Source of the DNA: Planctomycetota bacterium
GTDB lineage: Bacteria; Planctomycetota; Planctomycetia; Pirellulales; Pirellulaceae
Reading direction: 5' to 3'
Length of the DNA: 64,000 nucleotides
NCBI GenBank assembly: GCA_029259935.1
Contig: JAJDEH010000019.1
Location: 1-64,000 of the forward strand
Made by a program: the position numbers and the translations under genes. Below the pieces are notes generated by a model, which saw nothing but the letters and a program-made list of their open reading frames with translations, searched no databases and was not told the DNA's origin. Positions 24,892 to 33,685 of this stretch are shown piece after piece; within the stretch, counting starts at the first letter, position 1, and each line of letters begins with the position of its first letter.

Positions 24892-27324
24892 CTAGTGATT
24901 AAACAAAAATTCGATTGAATTCATCATTGTCCAGGCGATGTCCTCGACGGCGCGCCGCCGGTCATCGGCCCGTGATAAATACTGAAGCATGGTCTTGCGT
25001 TCCTTGTCGCTGGGGAAGCGAGCAAAGAACGTCAAGTAAAGTTCTTCCACAAGATATTGATCGTCAGAATACTGTTCGGCCAACCGCGCGATGTTGCCCG
25101 CTTCGTGAGAAAGTTTGGCGTGAATTTCGGGCGAGTTGAGTACGTGTAGCACTTGGCCCACGGTCGGTTCACTGACCCGCTCGCAGTCACAGGCCGTGAC
25201 ACGCACGGGCCGCCCGAACAGCTTGAGGAAATAGTGGGGAACCTCGCTGTCCCAAAGCTGGATCGCGCGGCTGCCCGCCGGCACTCCGCGAAACTTTTCG
25301 TCGACGCCGGTGGTCTGACACACGGCGTCGAATAGCACTTCTGCTTCGATCTGTTTCCAGAAGAATCGCGAGTAATTTTGTTCATCCTGTTGGTTGGTGT
25401 CGTTCACGTTGGCGGTCCGCTGGTAGGCGGCCGACGAGGTAATGGCTCGGATCAATTGGTGTGCGTCAAAACCGCTCTCGATTAAGTGGCCCGCCAACGC
25501 GTCCAGCAATTCCGGATTGGACGGCGGATTCGTCAGACGAAAATCGTCGACCGGTTCCACGATTCCGCGGCCCATGAAATGTTCCCACATTCGATTCGCG
25601 ATATTGCGAGCAAACCACGGATTGTCAGCGGCCGTCATCCAGGCAGCGAGCAACTTGCGGCGGTCGCCTTCGGGCGAGGCTTCCGGCATCTGGTCACCCA
25701 AGGGGTAGGCAAAAATCGTGTCGCCCGTTCGAGGGTGCGTGGTGCGGCGTTTAGCCGTGCTGACGAGGCCCTCGCCGCGCGGCGACGCCTTGAAGGCCAC
25801 CTGGGTAAAGAAAGCCTGCATGCCCTGGTAATCGGCCTGGCTCCAGCGATCCCATGGATGGTGATGACACTGGGCGCACTCAATCCGCACTCCCAGAAAC
25901 ACCTGCGAGGTAATACTGGCCATCTCGTTTGGTTTCTTGACGACTTTGAAGAATTGCCCCGCCGGCACGTCGGCCAGCAAGCCGTTGGCGGCGACCAAGT
26001 CTCGGGTGAATTCGTCAAGCGGCTTGTTGGCGGCAAAGCTGTCGCGGATCCAGCGGTAATAGTCGTAGGCCGCCTTATGGCCCAGTTCGCGCCGATTCAC
26101 TCGTAATAAATCCGACCATTTCAGCGCCCAATAATCGGCGTACTCCGGCCGCTCTAGCAGTTGGTCCACGAGTTTCTTACGCTTGCCGGACGATTCGTTG
26201 GTTAAGAACGTTCGCGCCTCGGCGGGTGTTGGCAACGTTCCGATGATGTCCAAATAAACCCGGCGTAAGAAATCGGCGTCGCTGCATCCTCCCGATGGAA
26301 CGATTCCCAATTGGCGGACTTGCCGGTTGATCGATTCATCAACAAAGTTGTGTTTGGCGAGTTGTGGATAATTGGCAATTACGTCGCGCCTTGGAATCGT
26401 AATGCGAAATACGTCCACATTGCCGACATAGGTGGCCATGACTGCCACCAACCCCGGCGATTCGCCCAGTGTCACCAATCCGCTTTCGCTGACGGATGCG
26501 AGTGCATCGTTGTTGGATTGGAATTGGGCCAGTTCCGTCACGTCGCGTTGGAGGCCGTTATCGTAGGTTGCCACGACTCGGACTTGCTGGGTTCGCCCCA
26601 TCTCCATGCGGTGCTGCTGGGGTGTAATCTCGATCTTGGCGATGCGCGGATCGTCGTCGCTTCCGAGTGGCAAGCCGGCGGCGATCCAATCGCGCAAGAC
26701 GCGGTATTCGGGGCGACGCTTTTCAATCCGCACGCCCCCGCCGTGGGGACTGATGCCGCTAATCTTCTGCAGCAACAAACTGCGTTCCGGAGCGGCGGGA
26801 AACACGCGGCGGCCCCGGCCTTCCATCGTTAACGATTGATAGTCTCCGCGTGGATCGAAGCCGAACACCGACAACTTAAATCCGTTCTGACCCTCGGCTT
26901 TACCGTGGCACCCCGATCCGTTGCAACCAAATCGATTGAGGATCGGAATGATGTCGTTTTGAAAACTGAGCGACCGATGATCCGCCGAACCTGAGACCTT
27001 GACCTGGACCTCTTGCCGTAGCGTACCGACAACCAGTTCGATCGAGCCCACCCCGTCGCCTAGACTGCGCACGATTCCGCGATCATTTACCTCGACCGTC
27101 TTGGGGGTAAGCGAACGATAACGAGCGGTTCTCGTGAGATCGATGTGCTGCTGATCCGCCGTCAGCCCGTCGACCAAGATCTGCCACGTCGCGTCCCGGC
27201 CGTGTAATTGAATGGCAGGTTGGTCCACACTGAACTTGGCGATTACGGGCGCATCGTCAGCAGCAAGTAGACCACAAGCGGCATACAGGGCGACAAGTTG
27301 TAACCAAAACAGACTCTTGCGCAT
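24892..27324 (-). CDS. DUF1549/DUF1553 protein with N-terminal Ig-like domain and CxxxCH motif
   Basis: This encodes 810 residues from the ATG at 27324 (signal MRKSLFWLQLVALYAACGLLA; GGAA just upstream); a GTG start 12 bp earlier is less likely. A Big2/Ig-like domain lies at about 30-110, then FGCNGSGCHGKAEGQNGFKLS with CxxxCH in place of the usual CxxCH, a second Big2-like domain (about 225-310), DUF1549 (RVYLDIIGTLPTPAE; ECAQCHHHPWDRWSQ) and DUF1553 (NRMWEHFMGRGIVEPVDDFR). It is the first gene of the operon with DUF1501 and PPC proteins. Whether heme is bound at the four-residue-spaced motif is not known. The extracytoplasmic role is unproven. Confidence 0.88.
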   Translation of the reverse strand: MRKSLFWLQLVALYAACGLLAADDAPVIAKFSVDQPAIQLHGRDATWQILVDGLTADQQHIDLTRTARYRSLTPKTVEVNDRGIVRSLGDGVGSIELVVGTLRQEVQVKVSGSADHRSLSFQNDIIPILNRFGCNGSGCHGKAEGQNGFKLSVFGFDPRGDYQSLTMEGRGRRVFPAAPERSLLLQKISGISPHGGGVRIEKRRPEYRVLRDWIAAGLPLGSDDDPRIAKIEITPQQHRMEMGRTQQVRVVATYDNGLQRDVTELAQFQSNNDALASVSESGLVTLGESPGLVAVMATYVGNVDVFRITIPRRDVIANYPQLAKHNFVDESINRQVRQLGIVPSGGCSDADFLRRVYLDIIGTLPTPAEARTFLTNESSGKRKKLVDQLLERPEYADYWALKWSDLLRVNRRELGHKAAYDYYRWIRDSFAANKPLDEFTRDLVAANGLLADVPAGQFFKVVKKPNEMASITSQVFLGVRIECAQCHHHPWDRWSQADYQGMQAFFTQVAFKASPRGEGLVSTAKRRTTHPRTGDTIFAYPLGDQMPEASPEGDRRKLLAAWMTAADNPWFARNIANRMWEHFMGRGIVEPVDDFRLTNPPSNPELLDALAGHLIESGFDAHQLIRAITSSAAYQRTANVNDTNQQDEQNYSRFFWKQIEAEVLFDAVCQTTGVDEKFRGVPAGSRAIQLWDSEVPHYFLKLFGRPVRVTACDCERVSEPTVGQVLHVLNSPEIHAKLSHEAGNIARLAEQYSDDQYLVEELYLTFFARFPSDKERKTMLQYLSRADDRRRAVEDIAWTMMNSIEFLFNH

Positions 27325-27786
27325 CAGCTTTTCCACTCATAAAGACGCGTTTATGTTAACTTACCGGTTCGTCGTCAATCAAGCTCGACCCCCTGGCAGG
27401 CCGGCCGGCGGCCTGAATTCGATCGCTAGCGGGCAGTTTAGACCATGGTAGCGGCCGAGTGTGGCAGGAAACGACGTCACCCGGCTGGACACATCGTCGT
27501 CACGGCTCGGATAGATTGGCACGGCCGGAAAACAATCCGGGCCCAGCCGAAGCTCAAGTGACTTCGATATCCTCACGCCGAATTCGATGTCTTCAAGGCG
27601 AAGCGGCCGTTTGGCTCCTGAAACACGAAGGAAGGTCGTTTGATTGGCGGGTCGCCTAGCTGGCGAGAGATGTGGAAGCGGTCGAACAGCGTTCGTTCTA
27701 AATCCGTAGTGTAATCGAGCTTACATTAAAACGGTGTCAAAGAAAATCGAAGATAAACTTTAGGGACAAATTCTTCCTGAAACAGT
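27325..27786. other. Intergenic region between divergent transcription units
   Basis: No coding sequence is supported here. It should hold the promoter of the minus-strand operon. A 7-bp GC-rich hairpin (caggccg / cggcctg, 27397-27415) is the only clear structure. The last 100 bp turn A/T-rich ahead of the promoter at 27787. Confidence 0.4.
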
Positions 27787-27814
27787 TTGCCAGCCGGTCT
27801 GCGACGGCTAGAAT
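27787..27814 (+). promoter_or_regulatory. Putative promoter of the CxxU selenoprotein gene
   Basis: TTGCCA (27787-27792), 16 bp and TAGAAT (27809-27814) lie 76 bp upstream of the start codon. The start itself is preceded by a strong Shine-Dalgarno sequence, AAGAGGAG, at 27877-27884. Confidence 0.45.
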
Positions 27815-27890
27815 ATCACTCGGTATGGATTTGGCGCGTTTACATTTGGAAACGGCCATTTTTGGTTCTTTAGTCTAAGAGGAGATTTTC

Positions 27891-28433
27891 ATGAAAGCTT
27901 TGAGTGTAGCCAGCGCTGCCATTTTGTTGGCAAGCGCGGCCGCCCTTAACGCCGGGGAAGTTGAAAGCGGCATCCCCGTCGGCGGCAGAATCGGCGCGTA
28001 TTCGCAAACGAAGTGCGCTGGTGTTGATGACGGCCTCGCGGCCGGTAAAACGTTTTGCTATACGTGAGTTCTCGGTCGTCGTCCGGTCGTCTTCATTTTT
28101 GCGAAGACACCCGACGCCCAGTTGGCCAGTGTGGTCAAAGCTGTTGATGAATTCGTTGGTGCGAACAGTGACAAGAAGGTAGCCGCCGTGGTGAATTTCA
28201 CCGAGTCCGATGCTGACTCGCTGGAAAAATTCGCCGAAGAAAACAAGCTCACAAATGTTGCCCTCAGCCTCACCGGAGACGGTGACAAGTTCAAAGTGAA
28301 CGAAGATGCCGCCTTGACGGTCATGGTTTACAAGGGCAAGAAGGTTCTCTTTAACTACGCCGCTGGCAAAAGTGAACTTACTAAGCAGACCGGTGACGCC
28401 GTCGTCGCTGGCGCGAAGGTTCTCGTCGAATAA
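27891..28433 (+). CDS. Putative selenoprotein: secreted thioredoxin-like protein with CxxU motif (UGA read through)
   Basis: This is a single 180-codon frame if the TGA at 28065-28067 is read as selenocysteine. The ATG at 27891 has a strong Shine-Dalgarno (AGAGGAG), and the first 21 residues are a signal peptide ending ALNA. TGA is codon 59 in KTFCYT-U-VLGRRPVVFIF, that is C56-x-x-U59. From my knowledge of planctomycete relatives, this small exported family carries CYxC followed by a GxRPVV stretch, so the TGA falls on the second cysteine of a CxxC redox site. The frame then continues without interruption for 121 codons with thioredoxin-like content (VVFIFAKTPDAQ, ALTVMVYKGKKVLFNYA) to TAA and a strong terminator. 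An automatic caller would report only a 58-residue fragment or the part from 28122. A nonsense mutation or sequencing error is the alternative, made less likely by the exact cysteine position and the second such case at 62680. Confidence 0.8.
28065..28108 (+). promoter_or_regulatory. Recoded UGA and candidate SECIS hairpin
   Basis: After the TGA (28065-28067) a perfect 6-bp stem gtcttc / gaagac (28089-28094 and 28103-28108) encloses an 8-nt loop starting 27 nt after the codon, inside the 16-37 nt window described for bacterial SECIS elements. The loop (AUUUUUGC) lacks a G in its first two bases, so the match to the bacterial consensus is incomplete. Confidence 0.4.
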
Positions 28434-28463
28434 GAGAACGAGTCTCTTCTGAAGAGCAAGCAT

Positions 28464-28501
28464 GGGATGGTGCTGGAATTGATCCGGCACCATCCCTTTT
28501 T
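28464..28501 (+). terminator. Strong intrinsic terminator after the selenoprotein gene
   Basis: gggatggtgc pairs with gcaccatccc over 10 bp, continued by a T-G pair and gga/tcc around the loop attga. A run of five T follows. It starts 30 bp after the TAA stop, which shows that transcription is expected to run through the whole interrupted frame. Confidence 0.88.
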
Positions 28502-28601
28502 CTTGCGCGTCTTCAAAGCTGGCGGCTGCCGCGCGTGAGCCAGGTTGCGGCGCGCGGTTCGCGAGTCGGGATTGGCTCAATACGACTCGCTACGTGATTC
28601 T

Positions 28602-28631
28602 TTGCTTGACGCCCGAGTTTTGATGTAGAAT
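28602..28631 (+). promoter_or_regulatory. Putative promoter for the two small membrane-protein genes
   Basis: TTGCTT (28602-28607), an 18-bp spacer and TAGAAT (28626-28631, five of six) lie about 70 bp upstream of the ATG at 28703. Confidence 0.4.
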
Positions 28632-28702
28632 CAACTGCGAATTCGCCCCGCATTGCTTCGGGCCGGAACGCGGACACACAAACCGGTGGGCATACCAATC
28701 CG

Positions 28703-29011
28703 ATGTTTGGGCCACTTGCCAAAAGATACGACGGAATCGAGCTTCACGACCCGCGCGAGGAAGGCGACGCGCAGTTCGTATTCCACACCTACCACGGATT
28801 TCTTGTTTTCTTTACACAAACGGAACACCGCGTCTCGTGTTCGCCCGCCGATGCCCGGGTACTTTTGTCTCGGTTGCATTATTTCAACCTGTCGTGGGGC
28901 TTGCTTGGCGCGGGAATGATCTACGTTCCATTCTTGTCGATTGGCAATTACCTGGCGCAGAAACGGTCGATCACTAAACAGGAAAGGGCAATGCAAAATT
29001 CCGACGCGTGA
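28703..29011 (+). CDS. Small protein with one membrane segment, unknown function
   Basis: This encodes 102 residues from the ATG at 28703; the frame has no close upstream alternative with a better start. A charged N-terminal part (FGPLAKRYDGIELHDPREEGD) leads to a beta-like stretch (AQFVFHTYHGFLVFFTQTEHRV), a single hydrophobic helix (about 65-84, WGLLGAGMIYVPFLSIGNYL) and a basic tail. No family was recognised. A 169-codon frame on the opposite strand shows no recognisable features. It may be co-transcribed with the next small gene 122 bp downstream. Confidence 0.5.
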   Translation: MFGPLAKRYDGIELHDPREEGDAQFVFHTYHGFLVFFTQTEHRVSCSPADARVLLSRLHYFNLSWGLLGAGMIYVPFLSIGNYLAQKRSITKQERAMQNSDA

Positions 29012-29133
29012 GGTAATCAATGAAGATACATATCGCCGGGGGCGGCCAGCTTTCTTACTCGTGACCGATCTCGTGACGGTGTCGAGCAGCGATGGACAGC
29101 CCATCCGTACAGCAATCTGAAGCGAGCCATTGA

Positions 29134-29448
29134 ATGTCACAAGCTGATATCACCACCAAGGCCAAACAACTGCTCGCCCGGCGGCAGGCTCCCAACAGCC
29201 CTTGGTTCTACCTTTCGCGTGATTGGCGTAGACAAGTGGTCTTTATTCTGGCCTACATCGCCATCCCAATCGCTTCGTGGTCGATGAATTTGAGGCTGCT
29301 GGCGGTTGCCATGGCCTGCTTCTTTATTGGCGCGAAGATCCGCGATGTTCGCTGGTGGTTCGCGCTGAGCAAGGAATGGCCGACAACTTCCAAGCTGATC
29401 GACTGGGACAAGGTCGAGGCGATTGCGAACGGTGACGCGGAGAAGTGA
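29134..29448 (+). CDS. Small two-helix membrane protein, unknown function
   Basis: This encodes 104 residues. A soluble N-terminus of about 30 residues (LLARRQAPNSPWFYLSRDW) is followed by two adjacent hydrophobic helices (about 35-50 and 53-68). The C-terminal domain is aromatic and charged (IRDVRWWFALSKEWPTTSKL). No catalytic motif is present. It follows the other small membrane protein gene in the same direction, so the pair may be one unit, but there is no functional clue. Confidence 0.6.
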   Translation: MSQADITTKAKQLLARRQAPNSPWFYLSRDWRRQVVFILAYIAIPIASWSMNLRLLAVAMACFFIGAKIRDVRWWFALSKEWPTTSKLIDWDKVEAIANGDAEK

Positions 29449-29504
29449 GCCGCGGGCTCGACCCACTCTAACTCCCCTTGGCTAAGGGGGAGAATCAGAT
29501 TGGC

Positions 29505-30545
29505 TTATCGAAGTTCAATGTTCATCGCGGCGGTCGAACCGGGGCGAAGCAGCCAGTGACTGTTGTCGGTTCGGTTTTCGACCAAGGCGCGAACGCGATA
29601 ATGGTTTCGCTTGTCGACATCCGGACTGATGAATACCACCACGCCGCGAAACTCGGCTTGGCTGCCACCGGCCATCGTGGCGGTCACCGAGACCGGCTGG
29701 TTGTGAATTTGTGCCGGGCTGTACTCCGCGGCGCTCACCCGGCCTTCCACGTACAGCCGATCCATCCGCATGACCCGCAAGATAGCTTCACCAGATCGTA
29801 ACCAGTTGCCGGTTTGGCAGGTTTGCAGCTTGTCCTCGCCGCGATAGACGGGCATCACGATACCGTCCAGGGGCGAAACAATCTTGCGTCGCTGAACGTT
29901 GTCCGCCGCTAGATCGACGGCCGCTTGCTGAACGTCCGAGTCTAACTGAGCCAGTTTCGTCTCCAGCAGCGCTTTCTCGATGCCCAGCTTGGCTCGATAG
30001 CGAGCCAATTCCAACTGACGAAGTTCCGATGCCGGCACCATCCTTTTGCGGATCCGGTTCAGCTCACGGGCCGTTTGATATTCCTTGTCGGCGACATCGT
30101 AGGACGCTTGGGCGAACCGCTGATCGGCGTTGTTGGTGGCGCGCGCGTCGGACGCGACCAACTCCTTCTCGGCGGCACTTTGTTGCAACACGGCTTGTTG
30201 ATCGTTAATTTGGACCAGTGCCGCGCCCTTTTGCACGAATTCGCCCGGTTCGACGAAAACCGACATAATGGCTCCGTCTTCCAAAGCGGGGACCTCCACT
30301 TCATTGACGACCAGCACGCTACACTGGTCGATTCGGCAAACGCCTCCCGCGGAACCATCGTCCAGTTGCGGCGCGCGAGGCAGCCCGTCCGAGTCCTTCG
30401 TTTCCGCTCGCGCCGACGAAGCAACAAGGCCCCAGGCCAGCGCCGACAGGAGCGCGATCGATAGCAACAGCAGTGCGACGGTCGACTTGACCTGGTTGAA
30501 CGCGAAGGATCGGATTTCTGGGCGCTGGGTGTTCATGTTTTGCAC
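29505..30545 (-). CDS. HlyD/RND-type periplasmic adaptor (membrane fusion) protein
   Basis: This encodes 346 residues (343 if the ATG at 30536 is used). One N-terminal membrane anchor (about 23-43) is followed by a barrel-sandwich half (VNEVEVPALEDGAIMSVFVEPGEFVQKGAALVQI), a long alpha-helical hairpin rich in Ala, Glu and Arg (about 110-215), the second lipoyl-like half (KIVSPLDGIVMPVYRGEDKLQTCQTG) and a beta-barrel region. This is the standard adaptor architecture linking an inner-membrane transporter to a TolC channel. Two TolC-type genes lie downstream on the opposite strand, starting 480 bp away. No transporter gene is nearby. Confidence 0.85.
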   Translation of the reverse strand: MQNMNTQRPEIRSFAFNQVKSTVALLLLSIALLSALAWGLVASSARAETKDSDGLPRAPQLDDGSAGGVCRIDQCSVLVVNEVEVPALEDGAIMSVFVEPGEFVQKGAALVQINDQQAVLQQSAAEKELVASDARATNNADQRFAQASYDVADKEYQTARELNRIRKRMVPASELRQLELARYRAKLGIEKALLETKLAQLDSDVQQAAVDLAADNVQRRKIVSPLDGIVMPVYRGEDKLQTCQTGNWLRSGEAILRVMRMDRLYVEGRVSAAEYSPAQIHNQPVSVTATMAGGSQAEFRGVVVFISPDVDKRNHYRVRALVENRTDNSHWLLRPGSTAAMNIELR

Positions 30546-31024
30546 GATCGAATTAGTAGAAGAAGTGGGAAGTGTTTTGAGCTAGCGAGCCGGCGATCGG
30601 TCCGCGGTGAAACACCGCGCCGCCGATTAGTTCCGGCACTTCTCCACGAAGCCCGGCATCTCTTCGCTCCCTTACTTAATCGGAACCCCTGGGTTGCCAC
30701 TTCACTTGGAATGAAGCTGGAACCTGCAAGCCACCGGGCAAGCTTAGATGCTAGCGGAAACGCGGCAAACGAGAGAAGTTAGCGAAACGCGCTCGCGCTA
30801 GCACCGCCTGAGAAAGTTTGCCGATCAGGAAGATTAGTCCAAGATTGACGACTGGGCAGCCGATATGAAGTTTACCGATTGCACTAGCGCGGGGAAGTTC
30901 CGTGCTGGCTGGTGCAAGCGGTCTTGGGGGGAAATTATCCACTTCGTCAAGCGCGCATGCGGTGACCTTACCGTCGCTTCCGCTACGCGCTGTGTCGGAA
31001 GCCTCCCCCTAGGATCGGAAACTG
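30546..31024. other. Divergent intergenic region between adaptor and TolC-type genes
   Basis: No coding sequence is supported. A perfect 7-bp hairpin with a 3-nt loop (cgcggtg / caccgcg, 30603-30619), flanked by further pairing (atcgg / ccgat), lies in the leader of the minus-strand adaptor gene and could be a regulatory structure. Promoters for both genes should be here, but none stands out. Confidence 0.4.
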
Positions 31025-33517
31025 ATGAATCGCCATTTCGGCAGACAACTGTGTCTCATCACGATGTTGGCCGCCCTGTGCGTCGGATGCCAGCCGACGC
31101 AGCCCCGCTATATGTATGAAGGGGCGGACCTTTCTCAATATCTGGTCAACTTTGCCACGGAACTGGAATATCCCGACGCGGATATGCACCGGCTGGCGGA
31201 AGTTGATCACGCCCTTCCGCCCAATACGTTGAGTCAACCGTTTGACGACCAGACCTATTGGGACCTGTGCTTGGAGGAAGCGGTCCATATTACGCTGCAA
31301 AACAGTAAGGTCGTTCGCAACCTGCAATCCTTGGATGATGCATCTTTGCGGAGCGTCGGACAGGGCGGACGATCGGGCCTGCTGCCAGTTCCCGAATCGA
31401 TTTCGACCGTCTACGACTCGGCGATCGTGGAAGCGAATCCCAATACGGGTGTCGAAGGGGCGCTCGCGGCGTTCGACGCCCAGATCACGTCCAGCATCTT
31501 TTGGGAAAAATTTGACCGGCCGCAAAACTTTCAAGATAACAACCTGCTAATCCCGTTTCTTAACCAAGACAACGTCAATTACGAATTTCAAATCAGTAAG
31601 CGGGCCGCGACGGGAACGCAACTGTTTTTCCGCAACTTTACGGATTACACCTACAATCCTCGAGTTCCACCCCGGGTGCTGAACAGCGACTATGTGACCG
31701 GATTGGAAGTCGGCGCGGTACAGCCGTTGTTGCGAGGACGCGGCGCGCAGGTCAATCGCATCCCGGTCATGATCGCCCGCATCAACAACGACATTACCTT
31801 GGCCGAATTCGAAGCCAACGTCCGCAACTTGGTCATGGATGTCGAAGTGGCGTATTGGGATCTGCACTGCAAGTACAAGATTCTGGACGCCAGTTTGCGA
31901 GTTAGGGATAAGTCGCTTGAACTGTGGGAAGACATCAAAACACGGCTCGAAAAAGAGACGGTCCGTCCCGAGGAAGAGGCTCGCGCCCGCGGACAATACT
32001 ATGCCTTCCGATCCCAAGTTCAGAATGGGTTGCGTGATGTGTACGACGCGGAAGCTCGACTGCGCTACCTGATGGGACTGGCCAGCAACGACGGCCGGCA
32101 CATTCGGCCGACGGATATTCCGGTCACCTCGCCCATTCACTTCGACTGGCAAGACATCCATTGCGAAGCGCTGGTCCGCAGCCCGGAACTTCGCGAACAG
32201 AAATGGCAAATCAAGCAGCGCGAGATGGAACTGATCGCCGCCCGCAACAACCTGCTGCCCGATTTGAACGCCACCGCGCAGTACCGTTGGATCGGGGTTG
32301 GAGACAATCTCGTCTCGTCGGATCGGAATGGTCTGAACTTCCCGTCAGTTGGATCGACCGCTTGGGAAGGCTTGACCGAAGGGGACTCGCAGGAGTTTCG
32401 GGTGGGGCTCGAATTCGCCATGCCTGTTGGCTTTCGCCGCGAGTTGGCGGGCGTTCGATTCGCGCAGTTGACCATCGCCCGCGAAAAGGCGCGACTGGAG
32501 GACATGGAACTCACGGTCTCGCATCTGCTGTCGCAGTCGGTGCGTGACTTGGACGCGTTGCACCACGTCGCCGAGTCGCATTTGAATCAGTTCACGGGGG
32601 CATCCGAAGAAGTGGAGCGATTGGAATTGAGGCGGGAAGAGGGCCAGGGGGGCCAGGATACTTCGGTCGACTTTATCTTGCGAGCTTATCAGCGGGCCGT
32701 CGCCGCCGAGATCGCGTACTATCAGTCGGCCTGCGATTACAGCAAGGCGATCGCCTTCGTGCACTTCCGCAAGGGTTCGCTGCTGGAATACGGCAACATC
32801 TGCTTGGCTGAAGGGCCTTGGCCCAAGAAGGCTTACTGGGATGCCATGGGGCACGCTCGTCGTCGCAACGCTAGTAGTTATCTGAACTATGGCTGGACGC
32901 GTCCACGAGTGATCAGCCAAGGCGACATTCCTCAGCATACGGGATCCGCCTCCGGCCACCCAATCGGTCCTCATCCGGCGGGTGTACTTGAGCAGTTGGA
33001 AGAATTGCCGACCAGCCCACCGCTGGCTCCGCAGAGAGAGGGCATCGACGAGGGCCCCTTGCCCATGCCCGAACCGACGGCTCGCCGTAAAGTCTCGGTC
33101 GTTCCGTCGACAAACGCCACGCAGGCATCATACGACGCAGCGCCGCCGTCTCCGCCGTTCCTAGTGGCACAGCCTCGCACTGCTCAACCGCGACCACGCG
33201 CTGTTCAACCGCAGCCACGCCGTCAGCCGCGTCGTCAACCGCAGCCGCGCCGCGAGGCGAAGCGGACCGCGTCATCGCAACTGAAGTGGAACCCACCGGC
33301 CGCGGTCAACAATGACAATTCCGTTCGCCTGGCGGACTGGGAAGACATTATGGATCAGCGAGACTCTACCCCCCGTCAAAAACCGCGTGCGGATGAAGCA
33401 AAGGGGCTGCGTACTCCCGCGCCGCGTCCCGCGGGACGGTTGGTCGAGTTCCTCGATGACGTCATTCCAGCGCCGAATACCGCCCAAGCGCCCTCGGTTA
33501 AGAATCCACTCCGTTAG
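31025..33517 (+). CDS. TolC-family outer-membrane efflux lipoprotein with proline-rich tail (paralogue 1)
   Basis: This encodes 830 residues. The signal MNRHFGRQLCLITMLAALCVGC ends in a lipobox (LCVGC), so the protein is predicted to be lipidated. The body has two long alpha-helical repeats typical of outer-membrane efflux channels, with NVRNLVMDVEVAYWDLHCKY and LELREEGQ-like segments and the motif KGSLLEYGNI near the end of the core (about residue 590). A 230-residue low-complexity tail follows, rich in Pro, Arg and Gln (QPRPRAVQPQPRRQPRRQP). The tail is absent from the paralogue at 33905. It pairs with the adaptor encoded divergently at 29505. The export substrate is unknown. Confidence 0.85.
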   Translation: MNRHFGRQLCLITMLAALCVGCQPTQPRYMYEGADLSQYLVNFATELEYPDADMHRLAEVDHALPPNTLSQPFDDQTYWDLCLEEAVHITLQNSKVVRNLQSLDDASLRSVGQGGRSGLLPVPESISTVYDSAIVEANPNTGVEGALAAFDAQITSSIFWEKFDRPQNFQDNNLLIPFLNQDNVNYEFQISKRAATGTQLFFRNFTDYTYNPRVPPRVLNSDYVTGLEVGAVQPLLRGRGAQVNRIPVMIARINNDITLAEFEANVRNLVMDVEVAYWDLHCKYKILDASLRVRDKSLELWEDIKTRLEKETVRPEEEARARGQYYAFRSQVQNGLRDVYDAEARLRYLMGLASNDGRHIRPTDIPVTSPIHFDWQDIHCEALVRSPELREQKWQIKQREMELIAARNNLLPDLNATAQYRWIGVGDNLVSSDRNGLNFPSVGSTAWEGLTEGDSQEFRVGLEFAMPVGFRRELAGVRFAQLTIAREKARLEDMELTVSHLLSQSVRDLDALHHVAESHLNQFTGASEEVERLELRREEGQGGQDTSVDFILRAYQRAVAAEIAYYQSACDYSKAIAFVHFRKGSLLEYGNICLAEGPWPKKAYWDAMGHARRRNASSYLNYGWTRPRVISQGDIPQHTGSASGHPIGPHPAGVLEQLEELPTSPPLAPQREGIDEGPLPMPEPTARRKVSVVPSTNATQASYDAAPPSPPFLVAQPRTAQPRPRAVQPQPRRQPRRQPQPRREAKRTASSQLKWNPPAAVNNDNSVRLADWEDIMDQRDSTPRQKPRADEAKGLRTPAPRPAGRLVEFLDDVIPAPNTAQAPSVKNPLR

Positions 33518-33685
33518 GCTCCGGCGAAATCGGCGGGTTGCCCGGGCGATTTTGGAATCCGGGCGTCAAACTCTACGCAATTCGCACGCGCCGGTAAGAT
33601 CGCGCTAACGTTTCTCGACAATCACATCTCTCGGCAAAGCTACGATCGCTAGCATCCCGATAACGTTAGTGGCCGAATTGTGCTT
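33518..33685. other. Intergenic region between the TolC paralogues (left part)
   Basis: There is no coding sequence and no clear promoter or terminator. A large palindromic element follows at 33686. Confidence 0.35.

Noticed and set aside
28065..28067. Frameshift or simple nonsense mutation instead of selenocysteine in the CxxU gene
   Set aside because: The same frame continues with sensible content after the TGA, so no frameshift is needed, and the stop is exactly on a redox-cysteine site; nonsense mutation is kept only as a minor alternative.
28058..28580. Minus-strand frames opposite the CxxU protein
   Set aside because: The sense frame has the signal peptide, strong ribosome-binding site and terminator; the antisense frames lack any support.
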